Shown here one piece after another: positions 52,470 through 61,000 of a stretch of DNA of 61,000 nucleotides. Every line of letters begins with the position of its first letter. Within the stretch, counting starts at the first letter, position 1. The notes under the pieces were generated by a model, which was not told where the DNA came from, did not search any database, and was given only the letters and a program-made list of their open reading frames with translations. The DNA is taken from assembly GCA_905221605.1 (NCBI GenBank), contig CAJNDS010000439.1:64001-125000 (forward strand). The letters run 5' to 3'. The position numbers and the translations under genes are program-made. The DNA is from Symbiodinium natans (taxonomy: Eukaryota; Sar; Dinophyceae; Suessiales; Symbiodiniaceae).

Positions 52470-52760
52470 ATGAGAAATAATCAAAAGGCTTCGTATTTTG
52501 GCGTCCGCGGGCCTGCCGGAGCCTCCGGAAAGCTTCCTGGAGCGGCAAAATATACAACAAAGAATGATAAAGTAATGAAACAAATGAAGAGGCTTCGTGT
52601 TTTGGCGTCTCCGGAGCCTCCGGAGAGCTTCCGGGAGCCGGGGCCCTCGGGCAGCTCCAAGCAAAATTTAAAAAATTGATACAATATTCAGAAAAACGAA
52701 AATGAACAAAAACAATCTATGAAAAGGCTTTTGCATCTTGGCGTCCCCGGCCTGCCGGAG
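52470..52760. repeat. Degenerate ~100-110-bp tandem repeat
   Basis: Three copies containing AAGGCTTCGTATTTTGGCGT, CCTGCCGGAGCCTCCGG and an A-rich tail (AAAATTTAAA, AAATGA). Confidence 0.75.
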
Positions 52761-52784
52761 TAAGAGTCTGTAAAGTAGCCGCCT

Positions 52785-52980
52785 TGGATAGACCCCTATG
52801 TTTTTGGGGTCTATCGGAGTCTATCGGAATCACGATAGACCTATCCGCCCCCTACCCCCAGGTCATAGACCCCTTTCTCGAGGGGTCTGTCTGGTGCCTC
52901 TTCCAGAAGGGATAGGGGTCTATAGGGGGTCAAACCCAGGCATAGACCCCTATCCTTGTTCTGATAGGGGTTTGTCCCTT
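52785..52980. repeat. Cluster of inverted ATAGACCCCTAT/ATAGGGGTCTAT motifs
   Basis: The motif GATAGACCCCTAT and its complement occur at least seven times in 200 bp. GATAGACCCC and GGGGTCTATC at 52787-52815 form a 10-bp stem with a ~9-nt loop. Confidence 0.7.
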
Positions 52981-52984
52981 TTTT

Positions 52985-53098
52985 ATCAAACACATCAGGC
53001 GAGCATTGTGTTTGCAAATGGGGGGGGGGGGGGGGGCGCACCCCCCCCCGACCCCCCCGCTTTCTTGCGCTTGCAAATGGGAGGGGGGGGCGCAAAAA
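52985..53098. repeat. Dispersed copy of the poly-G repeat (inverted)
   Basis: GAGCATTGTGTTTGCAAATG followed by poly-G and poly-C runs is the inverse arrangement of the 31.4-32.5-kb repeat family. Confidence 0.7.
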
Positions 53099-54430
53099 AG
53101 CCCTAAACCCTAAAATCCCTAACCCTAAAAACCCTGAACCCAAAAAAACCCGAACCCTGAAACACCCTAAAGCAGAAAAAAGACCAAAAACCCTAAACCC
53201 TAAAAAACCCTAAGCTCTAAACCCCAAAAAATGGGCGATATCCCCTGTGGCCGTTCACGCACAGCCTGGGGGTGACAGTTCTTCTTTTCTAGTTTCCGAC
53301 CTTGTACCCCGCATTGCCGTGGCTAGTCGGGTGGCAAAAAAACCCCAAAAAACCTAAACCAAAAAAAATCCTAGGCCCTAAGCCCTACAAAAACCCCATA
53401 CCTTAAACCCAAAAAAACCCTAACCCTTAAACCCTAAGAAACCCAAAACCTAACCCCCAAAACCCCTATAAGCCTCAAGCCCTCAACCCAAAACGCAACC
53501 CTGAGCCCCACACCGAAAGCGACCCTAAACCCTAAAACCCCCTAAGCCTTAAACCCTAAAACTAAACCTTGAAAACCCCTACACCCTAAACCTTCAAACC
53601 CCTAAACCGAAGAACCCCCTAAGCGAAAAACCCTTAAACCCGAAACCCGAAAAGCCCCAAAACCCTAAACAGCCCCACACCGTAACCCTAAAAAAACCCG
53701 AAACACTAAACCCCAAACAAACCCTAAACAAAAATCCTAGACCCAAAAACCCCTAAACCCCAAACACTAAGAACTCCTAGCCCTAAACCCGAAAAAAACC
53801 CTAAACCCTAAACTCCCCTGAGCCCTAAACCCAAAAACCCCTGCACTCTAAACCCCCAAACCCTAAACCGCCAAAACCCCTGAAAAAAGAACCCTCAACC
53901 CTGAACCCTGGACCCAAAAAGAACCCTAACCCCTAAACCGTAAAACCCCTGATCCCACAATCCCTGACAACCCTGGAGCCCTAAACCCAAAATTCCTAAA
54001 CCCTAAAAACCCTAAAGTCTAAACCCAAGAAACCCCCTAATGCCCTAAACCCTGAAAACCCCCTAATGCCCTAAACCCTGAAAACCCCCAAGCCCTAAAC
54101 CCTAGAAAGCCCTAAACCCTAGAAAGCCCTAAACCCTTGAAAGCCCTAAACCCTAATCCCTTAAAGCCACTACATCCTACACCCTAAATTCCCCTAAACC
54201 CTACACCCTACAAAGCCCTAAACCTAAATCCTAAACCCTAAAGACCCCTGAAATCGTGCAAGCCCAGAACCCTAAACCCAAACCTGAGACCCTCCACCTT
54301 ATCCAAAAACAATCATGCAAGCCCAGAAATCTTAACCCAAACCATAGACCCACCACTTCATCCCAAACAGAAAACATGCAAGCCCAGAACCCTAAGTCCT
54401 TAACCCTAAACCCGGAACCCTAAACCTGAA
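53098..54430. repeat. Degenerate, A-expanded CCCTAAA field
   Basis: 1.3 kb of CCCTAAA-like words with A-run length varying from 2 to 8 and spacing irregular (AAAAACCCTAAACCC). It looks like a telomere array that has lost its 7-bp register. No gene apart from a short unique island at ~53225-53340. Confidence 0.85.
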
Positions 54431-54456
54431 CTCAGGCCTAGGCCGCCCCCCTACAG

Positions 54457-54918
54457 TTGGGGGGCGGCGCGATGGCGCAGTTCGCCCCTCCAAGGTGGGT
54501 GGCACCCACGATGGGTGCGGTAGGGACCAGCCCCAAGAAACCCCTTGAAGCAGCTGCGCGACTGTACGAGCTTTTGGCCGTGGTGTCGAGCCAGGCGGAG
54601 GGCACCGCGGCAGTGCTGGCCCGCAGCCTCTCCCAGGACTCCCAGGTGGCCGGGCCTCGTGGTCAAGAGATCTTCCAGGAAGACCTCGTCACGCCTTGGG
54701 CTGGACGCGACCGGCACTTCATCCAAAGACGACAAGGACTCGGCTGGCTGAACGCATTTTATGACCATGCATCAGATGGTCGCGGCAGCATCCTGTCCAT
54801 ATGTCAGACTTTAGCGCCTGTTCTCCGCCACTGGTCTGTCATTCGCGGAAGGGTGCAGGACTGTAACCGAAGCCTGAGAGGGCTTACAGTCCGTATATAC
54901 CGAAACCCTAAACCCTAA
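54457..54918 (+). other. Hypothetical ORF in a GC-rich island
   Basis: A frame of 153 codons (residues such as RLYELLAVVSSQAEGTAAVL, LGWLNAFYDHASDGRGSIL) is flanked by telomere-like repeats on both sides. It uses a non-ATG opening, but internal ATGs exist. No domain recognised. Confidence 0.3.
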
Positions 54919-55115
54919 ACCCTAAAGCCCCGCAAGTGGTTGGTTGTTGTGTTTTTCTGGGTATGTTTGTGAGCGTGCGTCTCTGTCTGTTTTTCTTCTG
55001 CTTTGTTGGCTAAGGTGCTGTATTGGTGTACTAAGGTGCTGCCAGCGGGGGGAGGGTGCGTGCGCCAGTGCGTGCTGGCCACGTCCTCCTCTTGCTGTTG
55101 CTGTTGAGGGTGTCT

Positions 55116-55118
<3 letters not shown>

Positions 55119-55160
<42 letters not shown>

Positions 55161-55460
55161 CCTGTCTGTCGTGTGCTGCTTACTCGGGGGCTGCCGTTAT
55201 ACTAAGGTGCTACAAGTGGGAGGGGGGTGCGTGTGCCAGGTTCGCTGGTCACGTCCTCCTCCTGCCGTTGTTTTTTATTCTCTCTTGTTCTTTTGTGTTT
55301 TTCCTCCTCCTGCTGTTGCTGTCGTCGGTGTTTGTGTGCGCGTGTTTCGGTCTGTCGTGTGTTGCTTTGGGTGTGTGTGTGTGTGTGTGTCTGTGGGTGT
55401 GTTTCGTGGGTGTTGTGTGTGTGTGTGTGTGTCTCTGTGTGTGTGTGTGGCACACCGCTG
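55119..55460. repeat. (GT)n microsatellites
   Basis: Two GT-rich tracts (55119-55162 and ~55370-55450) lie in a duplicated context, GTGCTG(C/T)...GGGGAGGGTGCGTG(C/T)GCCAG. Confidence 0.85.
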
Positions 55461-55539
55461 TACATGCGGGATCGAGAAAGCGCTCTGTCATACAGTTGAA
55501 AAGCTTTCTGACCGTGAAGAGTACGTTGGAGAGAGAAGC

Positions 55540-56215
55540 TGGGGGCAGCAACCAGTAGTTCTTCACCTTCGGCTTCAACTTCAACCAGGGCTTGGCGAGG
55601 AAGCAGCCAGCAGTTTTTCACCTTCAGCTTCAACTTCAACCGGAACGTGGCCTAGCAACAACCAGTTCTCCACCGTCGGCTTCAACTTCAACCGGAGCTT
55701 GGCTTCGTAGCAGCAGCAGGTCTTCACCTTCGGCCTCAACTTCAACCAAAGCTTGGCCCCGCAGCAACCAGCAGTTCTTCACCTTCGGCTTCAACTTCGA
55801 CCGGAGCTTGGCGTCGCAGCAACCAGCAGTTCTTTACCTTCGGCTTCAGCTTCAACCGGAGCTTGGCCTCGCAGCAACAAGCAGTTCTTCACCTTCGGCT
55901 TCAGCTTCAACTGGAGCTTGGCGCAGCAAAAACCAGCAGTTCTTCACCTTCGGCTTCAACTTCAACGAGAGCTTGGCGTAGCAGTAACCAGCAGTTCTTC
56001 ACCTTCGGCTTCAACTTGAACTGGAGCTTGGCGTAGCAGTAACCAGCAGTTCTTTACCTTCGGCTTCAACTTCAACTGGATTTTGGCGTTGCAGCAATCA
56101 GCAGTTCTTCACCTTTGGCCTCAACTTCACGTGGCCTAGCAGTAACCAGCAGTTCTTCACCTTCGGCTTCAACTTCAACCGGAGTCTGACCTGGCAGCAA
56201 TGGAGTTTTGCAATT
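55540..56215. repeat. 55-bp minisatellite, block 1
   Basis: About 12 copies of a unit made of GCAGCAACCAGCAGTTCTTC, ACCTTCGGCTTCAACTTCAA and CCGGAGCTTGGCCTC. Some units have TAG in place of CAG. Confidence 0.92.
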
Positions 56216-56502
56216 TTGAACAAAGCATATGCGCAGGGGGGTGATCCACTTTCCAAGACTGATCACCCAACGAAGCGGGTCTTGGATTGTGCGGATATGA
56301 AGGTTCGGCCAACCTTCACGTACCTGCTGAGCAGCCCATCCAAAATGCACCCTCAAGAGCTGTTGGTTAGCACTGGGCTGGCAAGCAACATGGATGATTT
56401 TGCCGAACATGTGAGAGCCTCATGCGTGGCTGAGCAAGATGTTATAGCCAAGTGGGAGCGTGCAGAGCATCTGATGATTCTGATGAGTTCTGAAGGTCTG
56501 TA
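56190..56502 (+). other. Unique coding-like tail of minisatellite block 1
   Basis: The frame leaves the minisatellite as FNRSLTWQQWSFAILNKAYA and continues MKVRPTFTYLLSSPSKMHPQ, ELLVSTGLASNMDDFAEHVR, ending at TAG 56502. The FNRSLT..(E/Q)W junction resembles that of the later spacers (FNRSLTQEEWEDVI). Unknown product. Confidence 0.4.
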
Positions 56503-56762
56503 GAGCATGTATGAGCAGCGAGACGCAATTTCATGTTGGACATGTGGAGTGCTTTTCTTCATGTTTGCGGAACACGGATGATTTTACAGAGCATGTGAGA
56601 GCCTCATGCGTGGCTGAGCAAGATGTTATAGCCAAGTGGGAACGTGCAGAGCGTCCGATGATTCTGATGAGTTTTGAAGGTCTGTAGAGCATGTGTGAGC
56701 ATCGAGACGCAATTTCATGTTGGACATGTGTGTGGAGTGCATTTCTTCATGTTTGCAAAGCA
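56395..56762. repeat. ~180-bp tandem duplication
   Basis: Two copies (56395-56575 and 56578-56762) share GATTTT...GAGCATGTGAGAGCCTCATGC, GTTATAGCCAAGTGGGA and GACGCAATTTCATGTTGGAC, with about 90 percent identity by eye. Confidence 0.8.
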
Positions 56763-57397
56763 TGACAGATTCTGAGTGTTTCACCTCTGCATCTATATCA
56801 TATAACATTCCATTCGTGATCTTCTACTTCCTCATTCATGGAATCGCCTACTACCTCTTGCTTGAGCACATCTACCTCCAGAGCATCTCCATCTACCTGT
56901 CCATGCCAAACACTAAAACAAAAAGTGTGTTATACAGCCAGCCCGCCCAGTGCCTAGGGCTGCGGGTGTCGGTGGAGCCTCGCTCCTACGCGTGACTGCT
57001 GCCTATGTTAGTCCCCACTTCGGTGCGGACGCATAGGATAATCATAGAACTTATCTCGCCTGGCGAGCGAGAATGAAAAGGGATACGCATTTTCGTGGAT
57101 TAGTAACATGTTGGGTCCACTAATGTGGATTCCGCCCGATGTTTGGCAAGAAGGCCGGCGAGCCTTATGTGTCAGATTTGGTTTAGGTCGACGCGAGCAA
57201 GCATCCGGCATGATTGGCAACGTTCTTCTTTTGGTTCTGCTACATTTGCTACCTTAATGGACGTGTAGCCTCTGTGTAGCTCCGCTCAAGAGCCTAGCGA
57301 CGCAGCACCAATGGTACCGGGTTCAGACGGTCGTCAATGGCATCCTCCCCCACCTCCCCCTCCGGCCCAACGACCTGGTGTACCTCACGCAGAATTC
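56763..57397. other. Unique spacer between minisatellite blocks 1 and 2
   Basis: No gene or repeat recognised. Confidence 0.45.
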
Positions 57398-58180
57398 TTC
57401 GCCTTCGGTTTCAACTCCAACCGGATCTTGGCCTGCAGCAACCAGCAGTTCTTCGCCTTCGGCTTCAAATTCAACCGGACCTTGGTGTGGCAGCAACCAG
57501 CAGTTCTTCACCTTCGGCTTCAACTTCAACCGGAGCTTGGCCTCGCAGCAACCAGCAGTTCTTCACCTGCGGCTTCAACCGGAGCGTGGCCTAGCAGCAA
57601 CCAGCAGTTCTTCACCGTCAGCTTCAATTTCAACGGGGGTTTGGCTTTGCAGCAGCCAGCAGTTCTTCACCTTCGGCTTCAACCGGAGCTTGGCGTAGCA
57701 GCAACCAGCAGTTCTTCACCTTTGGCTTCAACTTCAACCGGATCTTGGCGTTGCAGCAACCAGCAGTTCTTCACCTTCGGCTTCAACTTCAACCAAAGCT
57801 TGGCCCCGCAGCAACCAGCAGTTCTTCGCTTTCGGCTTCAACTTCAACCGGATCTTGGCCTGCAGCAACCAGCAATTCTTCACCTTCGGCTTCAACTTCA
57901 ACCGGAGTTTGGACTAGCAACAACCAGCAGTTCTTCACCTTCGGCTTCAACTTCAACTGGAGCTTGGCCTCGCAGCAACCAGCAATTCTTCACCTTCGGC
58001 TTCAACTTCAACCGGGCTTGGTGTCGCAGCAACCAGCAATTCTTCACCTTCGGCTTCAACTCCAACTGGAGCTTGGCTTCGCAGCAACCAGCAGTTCTTC
58101 ACCTTCGGCGTCCACTTCAACCAGAGCTTGGCCCAGTAGCAACCGGCATTTCTTCACCTTCGGCTTCAACTTCAACCGGA
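57398..58180. repeat. 55-bp minisatellite, block 2
   Basis: About 15 copies, including 41-bp deletion variants (CACCTGCGGCTTCAACCGGA). Confidence 0.92.
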
Positions 58181-58455
58181 GTCTGACACAAGAGGAGTGG
58201 GAAGATGTTATATGTCAAAGACGGGCTCTACTTGAACTTCAGACGTGCACAACCACTGATCATGAACGAACTCGACACCAATGGCACCACGCGAGGTAAG
58301 CCTCGATTGCCGGTAGAATAGTCTCACCCTTCCGCATCCGATCATGCTCCATGACTCATGTGTGCGTTGCGAACATGCCATGTCTACATGTCGACATTAC
58401 ACGCGGCTTGCATGAAGCACTTTGCGTCATGTGTTCATGTTGACACAATCCCAAG
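58181..58455. repeat. Conserved spacer of the higher-order repeat, copy 1
   Basis: ~270 bp starting GTCTGACACAAGAGGA. It carries a short frame, EEWEDVICQRRALLELQTC then DHERTRHQWHHAR and TAA, with a GAGGTAAGCC that could be a splice donor. Confidence 0.85.
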
Positions 58456-59016
58456 CAGCCAGCAGTTCCTCACCTTCGGCTTCAACTTCAACTGGAGCCT
58501 GGCCCCACAGTAACCAGCAGTTCTTCACCTTCGGCTTCAACTTCAACCGGAGCTTGGCCTCGCAGCAACCAGCAGTTCTTCCCCTGCGGCTTCAACCGGA
58601 GCTTCTTCACCTCCGGCTCAGCTTCAGCTGGAGCTTGGCGTAGCAGCAACCAGCAGTTCTTCACCTTCGGCTTCAACTTCAACCGGAGCTTGGCGTAGCA
58701 GTAACCAGCAGTTCTTCACCTTGGGCTTCAACTTCAACCGGATCTTGGCGTTGCAGCAGCCAGCAGTTCTTCACCTTCGGCTTCAACTTCAACCAAAGCT
58801 TGGCCCCGCAGCAACCAGCAGTTCTTCGCTTTCGGCTTCAACTTCAACCGGATCTTGGCCTGCAGCAACCAGCAGTTCTTCACCTTCGGCTTCAACTTCA
58901 ACCGGAGTTTGGACTAGCAACAACCAGCAGTTCTTCACCTTCGGCGCCCACTTCAACCAGAGCTTGGCCCAGCAGCAACCAACAGTTCTTCGCCGTCGGC
59001 TTCAACTTCAACCGGA
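58456..59016. repeat. 55-bp minisatellite, block 3
   Basis: About ten copies, with the same internal variants in the same order as the right part of block 2. Confidence 0.92.
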
Positions 59017-59290
59017 GTCTGACACAAGAGGAATGGGAAGATGTTATATGTCAAAGACGGGCTCTACTTGAACTTCAGACGTGCGCAACCGCTGATCATG
59101 AACGAACTCGACACCAATGGCACCACGCGAGGTAAGCCTCGATTGCCGGTAGAATAGTCTCACCCTTCCGCATCCGATCATGCTCCATGATTCACGCGTG
59201 GATTGCGAACATGCCATGTCTACATGTCGACATTGCATGCGGCTTGCATGAAGCGCTTTGCGTCATGTGTTCATGTTGACACAATCCCAA
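59017..59290. repeat. Conserved spacer of the higher-order repeat, copy 2
   Basis: Near-identical to copy 1; starts 836 bp after it. Confidence 0.85.
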
Positions 59291-60000
59291 GCAGCCAGCA
59301 GTTCCTCACCTTCGGCTTCAACTTCAACCGGAGCTTGGCCCCACAGTAACCAGCAGTTCTTCACCTTCGGCTTCAACTTCAACCAAAGCTTGGCCCCGCA
59401 GCAACCGGCAGTTCTTCACCTGCGGCTTCAACCGGAGCGTGGCCTAGCAGCAACCAGCAGGTCTTCACCGTCGGCTTCAATGTCAACGGGAGTTTGGCTT
59501 CGCAGCAGCCAGCAGTTCTTCACCTTCGGCTCAGCTTCAACTGGAGCTTGGCGTAGCAGCAACCAGCAGTTCTTCACCTACCTTCGGCTTCAACTTCAAC
59601 CGGAGCTTGGCGTAGCAGTATCCAGCAGTTCTTCACCGTTGGCTTCAACTTCAACCGGATCTTGGCGTTGCCGCAGCCAGCAGTTCTTCACCTTCGGCTT
59701 CAACTTCAACCAAAGCTTGCGCAGCAACCAGCAGTTCTTCGCCTTCGGCGTCAACTTCAACCGGATCTTGGGCTGCAGCAACCAGCAGTTCTTCGCCTTC
59801 GGCTTCAACTTCAACCGGAGTTTGGACTAGCAACAACCAGCAGTTCTTCACCTTCGGCTTCAACTTCAACTGGAGCTTGGCCTCGCAGCAACCAGCAGTT
59901 CTTCACCTTCGGCTTCAACTTCAACCGGGCTTGGTGTCGCAGCAACCAGCAATTCTTCACCCTCGGCAGTTCTTCACCTTCGGCTTCAACTTCAGCCGGA
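59291..60000. repeat. 55-bp minisatellite, block 4
   Basis: About 13 copies with several partial units. Confidence 0.92.
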
Positions 60001-60272
60001 GTCTGACACAAGAGGAATGGGAAGATGTTATATGTCAAAGACGGGCTCTACTTGAACTTCAGACGTGCACAACCGCTGATCATGAACGAACTCGACACCA
60101 ATGGCACCACGCGAGGTAAGCCTCGATTGCCGGTAGAATAGTCTCACCCTTCCGCGTCCGATCATGCTCCATGATTCGCGCGTGCATTGCGAACATGGCA
60201 TGTCTACATGTCGACATTGCATGCGGCTTGCATGAAGCGCTTTGCGTCATGTGTTCATGTTGACGCAATCCC
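60001..60272. repeat. Conserved spacer of the higher-order repeat, copy 3
   Basis: Near-identical to copies 1 and 2; 984 bp after copy 2. Similarity ends at CGCAATCCCACACCG. Confidence 0.85.
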
Positions 60273-60632
60273 ACACCGTCAAGCTCGTGAACGCAACGAA
60301 CGGATCCATGAAGAACGCCATCCACGCGGCAGTCACCCCGGCGACTCTTACGCAGTTAGCGCAGCTTTCTTCTTGGTCCGTTTTGTTTTGATTTTCACCA
60401 AAAACGAGCCCTCTTCTATCTCATCTACCACCGACCCTTGGCTTGGAGTGAGCAAAAGAATCTAGACCAAGTGCGAGTCGACTCCCTTCACTCATCATTT
60501 TAAATTCTTCATTTATCGCATGGATTGCATGTGCAGTCATGTCCCAACATTGCATGTCGTTTTGCGTGATTCGGTGTATGAGAATGCAGCCTCTTGAGCG
60601 AGCGCCTCATCAACCTACCGATACTACCGATC
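60273..60632. other. Unique spacer
   Basis: No gene recognised. Confidence 0.45.
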
Positions 60633-61000
60633 ACAGCAACCAGCAGTTCTTCACCTTCGGCTTCAACTTCAACTGGAGCTTGGCGTAGCAACAACCAGCA
60701 GTTCTTCACCTTCGGCTTCAAATTCAACGAGAGCTTGGCGTAGCAGTAACCAGCAGTTCTTCACCTTCGGCTTCAACTTCAGCCAGAGCGTGGCCTAGCA
60801 GCAACCAGCAGTTCTTCACCTTCGGCTTCAACTTCAACCGGAGCTTGGCTTCGCAGCAGCCAGCAGTTCTTCACCTTCGGCTTCAACTTCAACTGGAGCT
60901 TGGCATAGCAGCAGCCAGCAGTTCTTCACCTTCGGCTTCAACTTGAACTGGAGCTTAGCGTAGCAGTAACCAGCAGTTCTTCACCTTCGGCTTCAACTAC
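60633..61000. repeat. 55-bp minisatellite, block 5 (runs off the window)
   Basis: About six and a half copies to the window edge. Confidence 0.92.

Overview
This is nuclear DNA of a eukaryote, most likely a dinoflagellate. Three things point there: exons bounded by AG|G acceptors with GT, GC and apparently GA donors; telomere-type TTTAGGG/CCCTAAA heptamers; and very repeat-rich, intron-rich DNA with all recognisable exons of the main locus on one strand. I see no rRNA, tRNA, prokaryotic operon or CRISPR array. The assignment is an inference; no spliced-leader copy or marker gene confirms it.

Positions 674-40338 (+) hold the main object: an array of two tiny exon types that alternate almost without exception. 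Type A is normally 63 nt (21 codons, core SGPRRSVRDRQATPFLK). Type B is normally 60 nt (20 codons, for example EFETPEEGRGVQFSDDISTE). I located 29 usable A exons, one broken A, 31 B exons including degenerate ones, and one truncated B. All are read in phase 0, so any exon can be skipped or duplicated without changing frame. A exons are basic and B exons acidic, giving a 41-residue charge-alternating repeat. Every A exon is followed by GA; B exons are followed by GC (27) or GT (4). I do not recognise the protein family. The first and last exons, promoter and stop were not found. Copies from 25.9 to 37.6 kb are recent duplicates with conserved introns; copies before 17 kb are old and diverged.

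The array is interrupted by an LTR-like element (17302-24581) with ~785-bp terminal direct repeats, a long coiled-coil Gag-like reading frame, no visible pol, several tandem repeats and a striking excess of GGATA/GGAATA. It is also interrupted by a 188-bp MITE (35849-36036) and by poly-G-bearing and other tandem repeats (31.4-33.9 kb).

Downstream, 41617-42584 is a TMEM43/LUMA-like gene, apparently truncated. From 43 to 55 kb the window is dominated by satellite DNA: AGT/AGG mosaics, interstitial telomere-like blocks, an (AAGTAGT)n heptamer tract, a GGTGGGAA minisatellite, CTA-type repeats and a 1.3-kb degenerate CCCTAAA field. Islands with coding potential lie between them (44.2, 46.5-47.1, 50.4, 51.1-52.5, 54.5 kb). 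From 55.5 kb to the end a 55-bp minisatellite is arranged in blocks separated by a conserved ~270-bp spacer.
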